From Crossiella equi (GTDB lineage Bacteria; Actinomycetota; Actinomycetes; Mycobacteriales; Pseudonocardiaceae): a stretch of 64,000 nucleotides of DNA. The stretch spans positions 5,751,786 through 5,815,785 of the forward strand of contig NZ_JAGIOO010000001.1 in NCBI RefSeq assembly GCF_017876755.1, written 5' to 3'. The notes below the pieces were generated by a model, which was not told the DNA's origin, searched no databases, and worked only from the letters and a program-made list of their open reading frames with translations. A program made the position numbers and the translations under genes. Positions 43,606-51,646 of this stretch are shown one piece after another (the stretch's first letter is position 1; each line of letters opens with the position of its first letter).

Positions 43606-44208
43606 TCAGGAGCCGGAGTTCAGGCGCGCGGTCACCTCGGCGACGCGCTTGCCCTGGTAGGCCGCGGAGGCCAGGGTCTCCTCGCTGATCGGCACGTTGC
43701 CGTTGCCGTCGGCGTGCGAGGCGCCGTACGGGGTGCCGGTGGCGAACTGGATCGGGTCGGTGTAGCCCGGGGTCACCAGGATGCCGCCGAAGTGGTGCAC
43801 GGTGTTGTACAGCGCGAGCAGCGTGGACTCGCGGCCGCCGTGCAGCGTGGCGGTGGAGACGAAGCCCGAGTAGACCTTGTCCGCCAGCTTGCCCTGCGCC
43901 CACAGGCCGCCCAGGGTGTCCAGGAACTGCTTGAGCTGGCTGGCCACGTTGCCGAAGCGGGTGGGGGTGCCGAAGATGACCGCGTCCGCCCAGACCACGT
44001 CGTCCGCGGTGGCGACCGGCACGTCCGAGGTGGCCTCGGCGTGCGCCTGCCAGGCCGGGTTGCTGGCGATGGCGGCCTCCGGCGCGAGCTCGGGGACCTT
44101 GAGCACGCGCACCTCGGCACCGGCCTCCCGCGCGCCCTTGGCGACGGCCTCGGCCAGGGTGTGCACGTTGCCGGTGGAGCTGTAGTAGATGACGGCGACC
44201 TTGGTCAT
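43606..44208 (-). CDS. wrbA: NAD(P)H:quinone oxidoreductase, WrbA type
   Basis: 200-aa flavodoxin-like quinone reductase. The FMN phosphate loop is YYSSTGNVHTLA near residues 8-19; TPTRFGNVASQLKQFLD and STATLHGGRESTLLALY are WrbA hallmarks, and GTPYGASHADG completes the FMN site. It gives two-electron reduction of quinones, protecting against redox cycling. ATG at 44208 begins the flavodoxin fold. Confidence 0.93.
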   Translation of the reverse strand: MTKVAVIYYSSTGNVHTLAEAVAKGAREAGAEVRVLKVPELAPEAAIASNPAWQAHAEATSDVPVATADDVVWADAVIFGTPTRFGNVASQLKQFLDTLGGLWAQGKLADKVYSGFVSTATLHGGRESTLLALYNTVHHFGGILVTPGYTDPIQFATGTPYGASHADGNGNVPISEETLASAAYQGKRVAEVTARLNSGS

Positions 44209-44343
44209 GACGGCTGACTCCACTGGGTAGTCCAAATTTCAACTTCTTCCGTGGCAGATAATGCCCCGGCCGCCGCCAACCCGCAACCCGGCGTTCGGAA
44301 AGTCGTCCCGCTGTGTGGATCTCCCGTCACTAGGCTGTGGACC

Positions 44344-45114
44344 ATGACGCTCGACCCCAAGGACGAGGCCCGCCCCCGCGAGAAGCAGCGCGGCCCGGTG
44401 ACCCTGCGGCGAGGCCGCAGCGAGGAGTCCACCACCACTGACCAGCGGCTGCTCGACTCGCGCGGTCCGTCCGACTGGGTGCACACCGACCCGTGGCGCG
44501 TGATGCGCATCCAGGCGGAGTTCGTCGAGGGCTTCGGTGCCCTGGCCGAGCTGCCCCGCGCGGTCACCGTCTTCGGCTCGGCCCGCACCCCGCGCGACCA
44601 CCCCGAGTACGAGACCGGCCGCAAGCTCGGCGCGGCGCTGGCCGAGGCGGGCTTCGCCTCGATCACCGGCGGCGGCCCGGGCGCCATGGAGGCGGTCAAC
44701 CGGGGCGCGCAGGAGGCGGGCGGCATGTCCGTCGGCCTGGGCATCGAGCTGCCGTTCGAGCAGGGCCTGAACCCGTGGGTCGACCTCGGCGTCAACTTCC
44801 GCTACTTCTTCACGCGCAAGACCATGTTCGTGAAGTACTCGCAGGCCTTCATCTGCCTGCCGGGCGGCTTCGGCACGCTGGACGAGCTGTTCGAGGCGCT
44901 CACCCTGGTGCAGACCAAGAAGGTCACCAAGTTCCCGGTGGTCCTCTTCGGCACCGAGTACTGGCAGGGCCTCTACGACTGGATCCAGGGCACGGTCGCC
45001 AAGTCGGGCAAGGTCGGCGAGAAGGACCTGGCGCTGCTGCACCTCACCGACGACATCGACGACGCGGTCCGCGTGGTCGAGGACGCCTACAAGGCCTGGG
45101 AGGACGCCCACTGA
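44344..45114 (+). CDS. LOG-family protein, copy 1
   Basis: 256-aa Rossmann-type LOG family protein. TVFGSARTPRDHP, SITGGGPGAMEAVNRGA and the catalytic PGGFGTLDELFEALTLVQ motif are present. A basic N-terminal extension of about 70 residues (RPREKQRGPVTLRRGRS) exceeds the minimal enzyme. Homologues release cytokinin free bases from nucleotide precursors or act as nucleotide 5'-phosphate ribohydrolases. The ATG follows TAGGCT (44331-44336) by 7 nt, so it is probably leaderless. TGATG joins it to a second LOG gene. Confidence 0.88.
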   Translation: MTLDPKDEARPREKQRGPVTLRRGRSEESTTTDQRLLDSRGPSDWVHTDPWRVMRIQAEFVEGFGALAELPRAVTVFGSARTPRDHPEYETGRKLGAALAEAGFASITGGGPGAMEAVNRGAQEAGGMSVGLGIELPFEQGLNPWVDLGVNFRYFFTRKTMFVKYSQAFICLPGGFGTLDELFEALTLVQTKKVTKFPVVLFGTEYWQGLYDWIQGTVAKSGKVGEKDLALLHLTDDIDDAVRVVEDAYKAWEDAH

Positions 45115-45659
45115 TGCGGGTCTGCGTCTACTGCGGCTCCTCCCCGGGCAAGGGCGGGAAGTACGTCGAAGCGGCCCGCCACCTGGGCACCGTCCTGGCC
45201 GAACAGGGCGTGGAACTGGTCTACGGCGGCGCCAGCGTGGGCACCATGGGCGTGGTCGCGGACGCGGCGCTGGCCGCGGGCGGCCGGGTCCAGGGCGTGA
45301 TCCCGCAGGGCCTGTGGGACCGCGAGATCGCGCACCAGGGCCTCACCGAGCTCCACCTGGTCGCGGACATGCACGAGCGCAAGGCCAAGATGGCGGCCCT
45401 GTCGGACGCCTTCATCGCCCTGCCCGGCGGCCTGGGCACGTTCGAGGAACTGTTCGAGATGTGGACCTGGGCCATGCTCGGCATCCACGCCAAGCCGCTC
45501 GCGCTGCTCGACGTCGACGGCTACTACACCAAGCTCAACGAGTTCCTCGACCACGCCAGGGACGAGCAGTTCATCCAGCCCCGCTTCCGGGACCTGGTCT
45601 TCACCGAGTCGGACCCGCTGAGGGTGCTCAAGACCTTCGCGGAGCGGGGAGCGGCGTAG
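45114..45659 (+). CDS. LOG-family phosphoribohydrolase, copy 2
   Basis: 181-aa minimal LOG (TIGR00730) enzyme. Motifs: VCVYCGSSPGKGGKYVEAA, LVYGGASVGTMGVVADAAL, MHERKAKMAALSDAFIALPG and PGGLGTFEELFEMWTW (PGGxGTxxE). Predicted cytokinin riboside 5'-monophosphate phosphoribohydrolase; the mycobacterial positional homologue is Rv1205. It starts within the stop codon of copy 1 and its end overlaps a convergent gene by 32 nt. Confidence 0.93.
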   Translation: MRVCVYCGSSPGKGGKYVEAARHLGTVLAEQGVELVYGGASVGTMGVVADAALAAGGRVQGVIPQGLWDREIAHQGLTELHLVADMHERKAKMAALSDAFIALPGGLGTFEELFEMWTWAMLGIHAKPLALLDVDGYYTKLNEFLDHARDEQFIQPRFRDLVFTESDPLRVLKTFAERGAA

Positions 45660-46191
45660 CCGGTCGGCAGGTGTCGCAGTGGCGGTCCGGTGCCCACCGG
45701 GCCGCCTCGGCGTCGCTGAGCCGCCGCTGCCCCGGGTGCCAGGAGTACCGCGCCTCGTGCACGTACTGCTGCAGGCTCCGCCCGGGGTGCGTGGGCCCGG
45801 CGCCCGGCACGGTCGGGCAGTCCCACCGGTGCAGGGTGCCGCTGTTGACCAGGTACGGGTAGCGCACCGGATCGGTGAAGCGGCGGCGGGCGGCGTCGAA
45901 CTCGGTCAGCGCGCGCTCGTAGTGCTCGGCCCGGTCCTCGCACCGGGGACAGCAGCCGCTGTGCGGCACACACGCCCGGGCGGCGGCCAGGAGCTCGGCC
46001 TTGGCCTCGGCGGCGGAGGTGCGGCCGCCCTCGATCGCGTCCAGCAGGCGCACCACCACCGGCAGCTCCACGTCCCACCCGAACCCGGGCACGTCCCGCC
46101 TGCGCTGCGAGGACCACCCACCCCAGCTCAGCGCCACGTCCTCGTGGCGCGCGTCAGTCAGCTCGATGTCCACCCGGAAGCTGCGAGGCAT
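45628..46191 (-). CDS. Hypothetical protein with Cys pairs
   Basis: 187-aa cytoplasmic protein of unknown family. The N-terminal strand-rich part (RSFRVDIELTDARHEDVALSWGGW) is followed by a possible zinc site: CVPHSGCCPRCEDRAEHY, a Trp/Cys segment LHRWDCPTVPG, and a C-terminal RHCDTCRP. The ATG at 46191 is favoured over an upstream frame with poor composition. Its end overlaps the LOG gene by 32 nt on the opposite strand. Confidence 0.65.
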   Translation of the reverse strand: MPRSFRVDIELTDARHEDVALSWGGWSSQRRRDVPGFGWDVELPVVVRLLDAIEGGRTSAAEAKAELLAAARACVPHSGCCPRCEDRAEHYERALTEFDAARRRFTDPVRYPYLVNSGTLHRWDCPTVPGAGPTHPGRSLQQYVHEARYSWHPGQRRLSDAEAARWAPDRHCDTCRPATPLPAPRRS

Positions 46192-46240
46192 GGGCCCGCA
46201 CTCTAGGAAATACGCGGCTTCCCTGATCGGGTGAACCCCA

Positions 46241-46627
46241 CTAGACAACGCAGAACTGGTTCCCCTCCGGGTCCAGCAGGGTGATGTGGTCCAGCACGCC
46301 ACGCCAGTGGTCCTCGCGGAACACCGTGGCGCCGAGGCCGACCAGCCGGGCCGCCTCGGCGCGCAGCAGCGGGGTGCGCTCGTCCGCCGGGCGGTCCCGG
46401 CCCCCGGTCACCCGGAGGTCCAGGTGCAGCCGGTTCTTCTCCCGCCTGGGCTCCGGCACGCGCAGCAGGGAGATCCTCGGGCCCGTACCGTCCGGGTCGG
46501 CCAGGTAGCCGCCCTCCTCGGGGTCGCCGGGCAGCGGCACCTCGTCGTAGCCGAGGGCCGCCGCCCAGAACGCCACCATCCGGGGTGCGTCGGTGCAGTC
46601 GATGGTCAGGGTCCATGTCACGGCCAT
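46241..46627 (-). CDS. VOC/glyoxalase-like domain protein
   Basis: 128-aa single-domain protein. TLTIDCTDAPRMVAFWAAALGY at the N-terminus and LLDPEGNQFCVV at the C-terminus are the paired glyoxalase/bleomycin-resistance (VOC) signatures; NRLHLDLRV provides the central metal-type strand. Likely a dimeric metalloenzyme or drug-binding protein; substrate unknown. Confidence 0.83.
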   Translation of the reverse strand: MAVTWTLTIDCTDAPRMVAFWAAALGYDEVPLPGDPEEGGYLADPDGTGPRISLLRVPEPRREKNRLHLDLRVTGGRDRPADERTPLLRAEAARLVGLGATVFREDHWRGVLDHITLLDPEGNQFCVV

Positions 46628-46655
46628 GCCGCGAAGCTAGCCCCGGCCACCGACA

Positions 46656-48233
46656 TCAGCCGATCGGCAGGTCCAGCCGTGACGGGTCGGCGGCGGGCGA
46701 GCTGAAGGTCACCGACGAGCCGATCTTGCTCTCGCCCCGGTACAGCCCGTCCACGGTGTCCACCACCACGCCCACCCGGTGCCCGGCGTCGACCTGGTGC
46801 ACCAGCGGGTCCAGCGCGATGTCCACCGCCTTGGCCACACCCGGCTTGGCGTCCAGCAGGGTCAGGGGCTGGTGGGTGAGCAGGCGGCCGGTGCCGGAGG
46901 GGCCCACGTCGTAGAGATAGGCCACAACGGTGGTGCGCGGGCTGCTCGGCGTCACGGTCAGGTGCAGCTTCGGGGTACCCCGCACCGTGGCCGCGCGGTC
47001 CAGCACCGGGCCCTGCCAGACGCCCGCGTTGGTGCGCAGCACGCCCGGCAGCCAGGCGAACTGGGGGATGCCCAGGGCCTCCGCGCCGCCGGTGAGCAGG
47101 GCCACGCCACCGTTGGCGATCGTGTCCACACCCGCGCCGACCTCGTGCTGCCAACCGGTCTTGGGCGTGGCGAGCAGGTCGCCGGTGCGGTCCACCACCG
47201 GGGTCAGGCCGGACAGGTACATCTTCTTCGGCGCCGCTTCCAGGGCCGCCCAGCTCGGGTAGCCGCGCCAGTCGCCGCCCAGGGTCGGGCGCACCTGGAC
47301 CGCGGGCTCGGCGTTGATGCCGTTGGCCAGGCCGCGCAGGTGGTGGTCGAACCAGCGGCGCACCGAGGCCCAGGTGTCGTTGGGCAGGCCGATCACGCCG
47401 GTCAGCTCCGGGATCGCGTGGTCGCCGGGCTGGAACTCCAGGCGCTTGGGCACGGTCAGCCTGTTGTAGAAGTCGGCGAGCTGGCCCGCCGGGAACAGGC
47501 TGTCCGACCAGCCGTTGGCGATCAGCACCGCGGGCTTGTTCGCGTTCAGCCCGGCCAGCTGCGCGGATGGGCTGCGCTCCGGGGCGAAGGCCATCGCGGC
47601 CACGCGGTCGTTGCGCTCGTAGGCGGCCAGGGTGTCGTCGAGCTTCTTGCCCGGACGGCCGGTGAGCTTGCCCGCCAGCGCGAGCAGCCCGATCGCCTGC
47701 TGGCTCCAGGTCTGGTTCGGCAGCAGCGAGGTGGCCAGGTCGGCCCACGCGCTCATCGCCGCCACCGCCCGCACGCGCTTGTCCTTGGCGGCGGTCAGCA
47801 GGGAGATGCCCGCGCCGTAGGAGATGCCCGCCATGCCGATGCGGGCCGGGTCCGCGGTGGTGTTGGCCAGCAGCCAGTCCACCGCCGAGCTCGCGTCCGC
47901 CACGTCCTCTGGTCCGGCCACCTCGATGGTGCCGCCGGACTCCCAGAAGCCGCGGGTGGTGTAGCTCAGCGCCACGTAGCCCGCCTCGGCGAGCTTCTTC
48001 GTCTGGGCGATGTACTCCAGGTTGTTGATGCCCCAGCTGGAGATCAGCACGACGGCCGGGTGCGGACCCGGGCCGGTCGGGCGGACCACGTGCCCGCCGA
48101 GCTTCGTGCCGTCCTTGCTGGTCAAGGTGAGGAACTCCGGTCCCGTGGCGGCGGGGGCGGCACTGGCGGGCGCGAGCCCGCTCGTGGTCAGTGCCAGCAG
48201 CGCGGTGAGGAGCAGCAGGGTGAACCGACGCAT
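46656..48233 (-). CDS. Secreted CocE/NonD-type (S15-like) hydrolase
   Basis: 525-aa exported serine hydrolase. Sec signal MRRFTLLLLTALLALTTSG with cleavage near ASAA. The alpha/beta-hydrolase core has VVLISSWGINN, the nucleophile GISYGA near residue 150, an Asp in IANGWSDSLFPAG and His in FQPGDHAIPEL. The C-terminal jelly-roll (about 330-525) resembles X-Pro dipeptidyl-peptidase/CocE proteins. It may act as an extracellular peptidase or esterase. Monocistronic and divergent from the DHPS-like gene. Confidence 0.83.
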   Translation of the reverse strand: MRRFTLLLLTALLALTTSGLAPASAAPAATGPEFLTLTSKDGTKLGGHVVRPTGPGPHPAVVLISSWGINNLEYIAQTKKLAEAGYVALSYTTRGFWESGGTIEVAGPEDVADASSAVDWLLANTTADPARIGMAGISYGAGISLLTAAKDKRVRAVAAMSAWADLATSLLPNQTWSQQAIGLLALAGKLTGRPGKKLDDTLAAYERNDRVAAMAFAPERSPSAQLAGLNANKPAVLIANGWSDSLFPAGQLADFYNRLTVPKRLEFQPGDHAIPELTGVIGLPNDTWASVRRWFDHHLRGLANGINAEPAVQVRPTLGGDWRGYPSWAALEAAPKKMYLSGLTPVVDRTGDLLATPKTGWQHEVGAGVDTIANGGVALLTGGAEALGIPQFAWLPGVLRTNAGVWQGPVLDRAATVRGTPKLHLTVTPSSPRTTVVAYLYDVGPSGTGRLLTHQPLTLLDAKPGVAKAVDIALDPLVHQVDAGHRVGVVVDTVDGLYRGESKIGSSVTFSSPAADPSRLDLPIG

Positions 48234-48363
48234 GTGACCTCCATTGGCCCTTACCGGTCAGTAGTAGAAAGTGGCGAAGGCCACAGAAGTGACGGTGCTG
48301 TGTTGGATGTCACAGCGAGGTGACCGGGCACGGGTGCCGGGGGAGAGGTGGCACGATCGAGGG

Positions 48364-48903
48364 GTGGAGCCACTCCGGATCGGGACGAGGGCGGTGCCGG
48401 TGCACGACCGCGCACTGGTGCTGGCGGTTGCCGGGCAGACCGTCGCCGACGTCGAACGCGCGCTCGCCGAGGGGGCCGACCTGGTCGACCTCGGTACCGC
48501 CGAACCCGCCTTCGCCGCCGAGGTCCGGGCCCGGTTCCCCGCGCTCGTGCTCGCCGCCACCCCCGGCGACCTGCCCGGACTGTGTGCGGCCGGGGTGGAC
48601 CTGCTGTTCACCGCCGACCCGGTCCCGCCCGGTGCGGTTGCCGTCGGCGAGGTGTTCGCCGACACCCCGCCCGGGGCGGACCTGCTGGCCCGGCTGGCTG
48701 AGCCGTCCGTGCTGCCCCGGCTGATGTCCTTGCCGGGCAAGGACTTCGGTGACGACTCGCTCGCCGTGGTCGCCCTGGCCGCCGCCCGCGGCGTGCGGGT
48801 GTTCCGCGTGCACGAGGTGCGGCGGGTCAAGCAGGTGGTCGAGATGGCGGCCAGCATCAACGGGACCCGGCCGCCCGCCGCGGTCATCCGCGCCCTGACC
48901 TGA
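48364..48903 (+). CDS. Truncated dihydropteroate-synthase-like protein
   Basis: 179-aa protein related to the FolP2 branch. The C-terminus (AAARGVRVFRVHEVRRVKQV and the following VEMAASINGTRPP) matches DHPS barrels closely, and EGADLVDLGTAEP resembles an early strand. The pterin-binding NxTPDSF loop and about 100 central residues are missing, so synthase activity is unlikely. In mycobacteria folP2 (Rv1207) also precedes gpgS, where FolP2 is considered non-canonical. The GTG at 48364 follows GAGGG closely. It is 10 nt upstream of gpgS, an operon. Confidence 0.75.
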   Translation: MEPLRIGTRAVPVHDRALVLAVAGQTVADVERALAEGADLVDLGTAEPAFAAEVRARFPALVLAATPGDLPGLCAAGVDLLFTADPVPPGAVAVGEVFADTPPGADLLARLAEPSVLPRLMSLPGKDFGDDSLAVVALAAARGVRVFRVHEVRRVKQVVEMAASINGTRPPAAVIRALT

Positions 48904-48913
48904 GAGGACGTCC

Positions 48914-49846
48914 GTGCGGCAACGGATCGAGGACTGGTTCGCCGCGCGCACCTGGCAGAGTCCACAGTGGACTGTCGAGGAGCTGGTGCGCGCCAAGGGG
49001 AACCGCACGGTCAGCGTGGTGCTGCCCGCGCTGGACGAGCAGAAGACGGTGGGCGCCATCGTCGAGGCGCTGCTGCCCATGGCCCAGGGGCCGAGCCCGC
49101 TGGCCGACGAGCTGGTGGTGCTGGACTCCGGGTCCACCGACGCCACCGCCGAGGTCGCGGCGCGGGCGGGTGCGCGCGTGGTGGCCCGCGAGCAGGTGCT
49201 GCCCGGCCTGCCGGTGCGGCCGGGCAAGGGCGAGGCGCTCTGGCGCTCGCTGGCCGCCACCACCGGTGACCTGGTGGTGTTCCTGGACTCCGACCTGGTC
49301 GACTTCGACCCCGCCTTCCTGCCCGCGCTGCTCGGCCCGCTGCTCACCGAGCCCGAGGTAGCGCTGGTGAAGGGGTTCTACCGGCGTCCGCTGCGGCTGG
49401 AGAGCGAGGGCGGCGGCCGGGTCACCGAGCTGCTGGCCCGGCCGGTGCTGGGCGCGCTGCGGCCCGAGCTCGCCGGCATCGTGCAGCCGCTGGGCGGGGA
49501 GTACGCGGCCCGACGCGACTTCCTGGCCGCCGTGCCGTTCGCGCCCGGGTACGGCGTGGAGATCGGCCTGCTGCTGGACGCGCACGCCCGTTACGGCCTG
49601 TCCGGGCTGGCCCAGGTCAACCTCGGCGTGCGCAAGCACCGCAACCGTTCGCTGGCCCAGCTCGGTGTGATGGCCAGGCAGATCCTGGGCACCGCGCTGG
49701 CCCGCTGCGGCGTCGAGGGGGACGCGGGGTCGTACACGCAGTTCACCCAAGTGGCGGGTGAGTGGCTGCCCGAGGAGACCGATATCGCACTCGAGGACCG
49801 TCCCCCGCTGAGTGAGATTCAGCGCATGTGTAGTGGGGCTACCTGA
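48914..49846 (+). CDS. gpgS: Glucosyl-3-phosphoglycerate synthase
   Basis: 310-aa GT81 glycosyltransferase making glucosyl-3-phosphoglycerate, the primer step for 6-O-methylglucose lipopolysaccharides. Nucleotide-sugar motifs: SVVLPALDEQKTVG, VVLDSGSTDATAEVAARAGA, PGKGEALWRSL and the metal-binding DSD in VFLDSDLVDFD. C-terminal GVRKHRNRSLAQL supplies the metal His. The GTG is 10 nt after the DHPS-like gene. Order matches Rv1207-Rv1208. A GTCCACAGTGGAC palindrome lies at 48960-48972. Confidence 0.94.
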   Translation: MRQRIEDWFAARTWQSPQWTVEELVRAKGNRTVSVVLPALDEQKTVGAIVEALLPMAQGPSPLADELVVLDSGSTDATAEVAARAGARVVAREQVLPGLPVRPGKGEALWRSLAATTGDLVVFLDSDLVDFDPAFLPALLGPLLTEPEVALVKGFYRRPLRLESEGGGRVTELLARPVLGALRPELAGIVQPLGGEYAARRDFLAAVPFAPGYGVEIGLLLDAHARYGLSGLAQVNLGVRKHRNRSLAQLGVMARQILGTALARCGVEGDAGSYTQFTQVAGEWLPEETDIALEDRPPLSEIQRMCSGAT

Positions 49847-49862
49847 TCTACTTAGGCTCCCC

Positions 49863-49876
49863 TACACTCATAGTGT
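49863..49876. promoter_or_regulatory. PadR-type dyad over a leaderless promoter
   Basis: ACACT-CAT-AGTGT (49864-49876) overlaps TACACT (49863-49868), which precedes the padR GTG at 49875 by 6 nt. A repressor bound here would block its own start, the usual PadR logic. Confidence 0.6.
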
Positions 49877-50213
49877 GAAGTCGGACGCTCTACGTGGGCA
49901 CCTGGACGCCCTGCTGCTGGCCACTCTCGACGGCAGGGAGCTCCACGGTTACGCCATCATCGAGGCACTCCAGCTGCTCAGCGGGGGCGCACTGGACCTG
50001 CCGACCGGCACTGTCTACCCCGCCTTGCGGAGGTTGGAACGAGCCGGGTACGTCCGCAGCGAGTGGAGTACGGTTGCCGGGCGGCAACGGCGCACCTACC
50101 AACTGACCGGCGCCGGGAAGCGGGCACTTGCCGCGGAGCGCACCGCCTGGCGGGAGTTCACCGCGGCCATCGAGGGCGTACTCGGAGGCGGACCATGGCC
50201 TGCAAAGGCGTGA
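49875..50213 (+). CDS. PadR-family transcriptional regulator
   Basis: 112-aa winged-helix regulator: KSDALRGHLDALLLATLDGRELHGYAIIEAL, TGTVYPALRRLERAGYV and RRTYQLTGAGKRAL are PadR hallmarks. The GTG at 49875 begins the conserved region and is probably leaderless. Its 3' end overlaps the next membrane-protein gene by 19 nt, a common PadR arrangement in which the regulator represses its membrane partner. Confidence 0.88.
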   Translation: MKSDALRGHLDALLLATLDGRELHGYAIIEALQLLSGGALDLPTGTVYPALRRLERAGYVRSEWSTVAGRQRRTYQLTGAGKRALAAERTAWREFTAAIEGVLGGGPWPAKA

Positions 50214-50860
50214 TCGAGTCCTACCTGGGCGAGCTGGACTCGCGACTGCAGGGCCCCAAAGCGGCCAAGGCCGATCTGCTGGCCGAGGCGGAGCACAGCC
50301 TGCGCGACGTGGCCGAGGCCTACGCCGACGCGGGCATCGCGGACGCGGACGCCCGCGCGGTGCGCGAGTTCGGCCCCATTCCCATGATCGCCCGGGAGTA
50401 CCAGGCCGAGCTGGCCGCCGCGCACGGCGCGTACGCCATCCGCTCGCTGCTGCTGGCCATCCCGCTCATCCACGTGATCCACCAGACCTCCCGGCAGCTG
50501 TGGGAGGGCGCGTCCTGGCAGGGCGGGGCCCTGCCGCCGGACTGGTTCCTGATGCTCACCAACGCCGTCGACTACGTCTGGGTGCTGATCGCGGTGTTCG
50601 CGCTGCTCGCGCTCGTGGTGGGCAAGCGGGTGGCGCAGCGCTGGGTGTCCTCGCGCATGATCGGCCGGTCGGCGGGCGCGTTCATGACCATCATGCTCGG
50701 TGGCTACCTGGTGCTCCAGCTGCCCATCGTCATCGGCGGCCTGGCCATGGACGGCATGCTGCTGCACCCCTCGGCCGCGCTGACCACCGCCGCTGCCGCC
50801 CTGGTGCTGGCCTACCTGGTGCACCTGACCAGGCGCTGCTTCGTACTGTCGGCCGCCTGA
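50195..50860 (+). CDS. HAAS/permease-prefix domain membrane protein
   Basis: 221-aa protein. The N-terminal ~75 residues (VIESYLGELDSRLQGPKAAKADLLAEAEHSL) form a helical HAAS-like domain found with PadR regulators. Four transmembrane helices follow (AIRSLLLAIPLIHVIH; VWVLIAVFALLALVVG; MTIMLGGYLVLQLPIVIGGL; TTAAAALVLAYLVHL). No catalytic motif. Translationally coupled to padR and likely its regulatory target. Confidence 0.8.
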   Translation: MACKGVIESYLGELDSRLQGPKAAKADLLAEAEHSLRDVAEAYADAGIADADARAVREFGPIPMIAREYQAELAAAHGAYAIRSLLLAIPLIHVIHQTSRQLWEGASWQGGALPPDWFLMLTNAVDYVWVLIAVFALLALVVGKRVAQRWVSSRMIGRSAGAFMTIMLGGYLVLQLPIVIGGLAMDGMLLHPSAALTTAAAALVLAYLVHLTRRCFVLSAA

Positions 50861-50895
50861 GACGCCCGGGGGCGCTTTCTGGCACCCTCTTCGGC

Positions 50896-51207
50896 GTGAC
50901 CACCGCCCTCATCTACCTCGTCGTCATGATCTTCGTGGCGGCCGTGGTCTTCCTCGTCGCCTCGCTGGTCTTCGGCCGGGGCGAGCAGCTGGCCCCGCTG
51001 GCCCCCGGCGCCACCCCGACCGAGCTGCCCTCGGGCCCGGTCTCCGGCGCGGACGTGCGCGCGGTGCGCTTCCAGCAGGTCGTGCGAGGTTACAAGATGT
51101 CCGAAGTGGACTGGGTGCTCGCGCGCACCGCCGACGAGCTGGACGCCCTGCGCGCCCGCGTCGCCGAGCTGGAGTCCGAGAAGCAGGAGGCGAACACCGG
51201 TGAGTGA
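50896..51207 (+). CDS. DivIVA-domain membrane-anchored protein
   Basis: 103-aa protein with one N-terminal transmembrane helix (IYLVVMIFVAAVVFLVASLVF), a Pro/Ala linker and a short DivIVA-like segment (VRFQQVVRGYKMSEVDWVLA) with a coiled-coil tail. A positional equivalent near tag exists in mycobacteria. It is probably linked to polar growth or division, inferred from the domain. GTG follows CACCCT by 7 nt. It overlaps the next gene by 8 nt. Confidence 0.82.
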   Translation: MTTALIYLVVMIFVAAVVFLVASLVFGRGEQLAPLAPGATPTELPSGPVSGADVRAVRFQQVVRGYKMSEVDWVLARTADELDALRARVAELESEKQEANTGE

Positions 51208-51646
51208 GCAGCTCACGCTGACCGTGGCGGTCCCGGCCCCGGCCGAGGTGGCCTGGGAGGTGGCCTCGGACTGGAACGCCCAGGGCGAGTGGATGCTGGG
51301 CACGGAGGTGCACCGCACCGGCGGCGCGGAGGGTGTCGGCACCACGATGGTCGCCTTCACCGGCGTGGCCGGGCTGGGCTTCTTCGACACCATGGAGGTC
51401 ACCGCCTGGGACCCGCCGCGCAGCTGCGAGGTGCGCCACACCGGCAAGCTGCTGCGCGGCACGGGCGGCTTCACCATCGAGCCGACCACGGACAAGCTCA
51501 GCAAGATGGTCTGGTGGGAGCGCCTGGAGCTGCCGTTCGGCCCGGTGGGCCGCCTGGCGTGGCCGCTCGCTCGCCCGGCCCTGACCTGGGGGCTGCAACG
51601 GTCCCTGGACCGCTTCGCACGCCTGTGCCGGGACCGCCAGCGGTGA
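51200..51646 (+). CDS. SRPBCC-family protein
   Basis: 148-aa START/SRPBCC-like ligand-binding protein: LTVAVPAPAEVAWEVASDWNAQGEW at the N-terminus, EVTAWDPPRSCEVRHTGKLLRG in the middle and a long C-terminal helix ALTWGLQRSLDRFARLC. Ligand unknown. Coupled to the DivIVA-domain gene (8-nt overlap) and to tag (4-nt overlap). Confidence 0.8.
   Translation: MSEQLTLTVAVPAPAEVAWEVASDWNAQGEWMLGTEVHRTGGAEGVGTTMVAFTGVAGLGFFDTMEVTAWDPPRSCEVRHTGKLLRGTGGFTIEPTTDKLSKMVWWERLELPFGPVGRLAWPLARPALTWGLQRSLDRFARLCRDRQR

Noticed and set aside
44344-45659. LOG genes as part of a DprA or Smf-like competence or defence locus
   Set aside because: Both carry the PGGxGTxxE LOG motif and lack DprA features; neighbours are metabolic.
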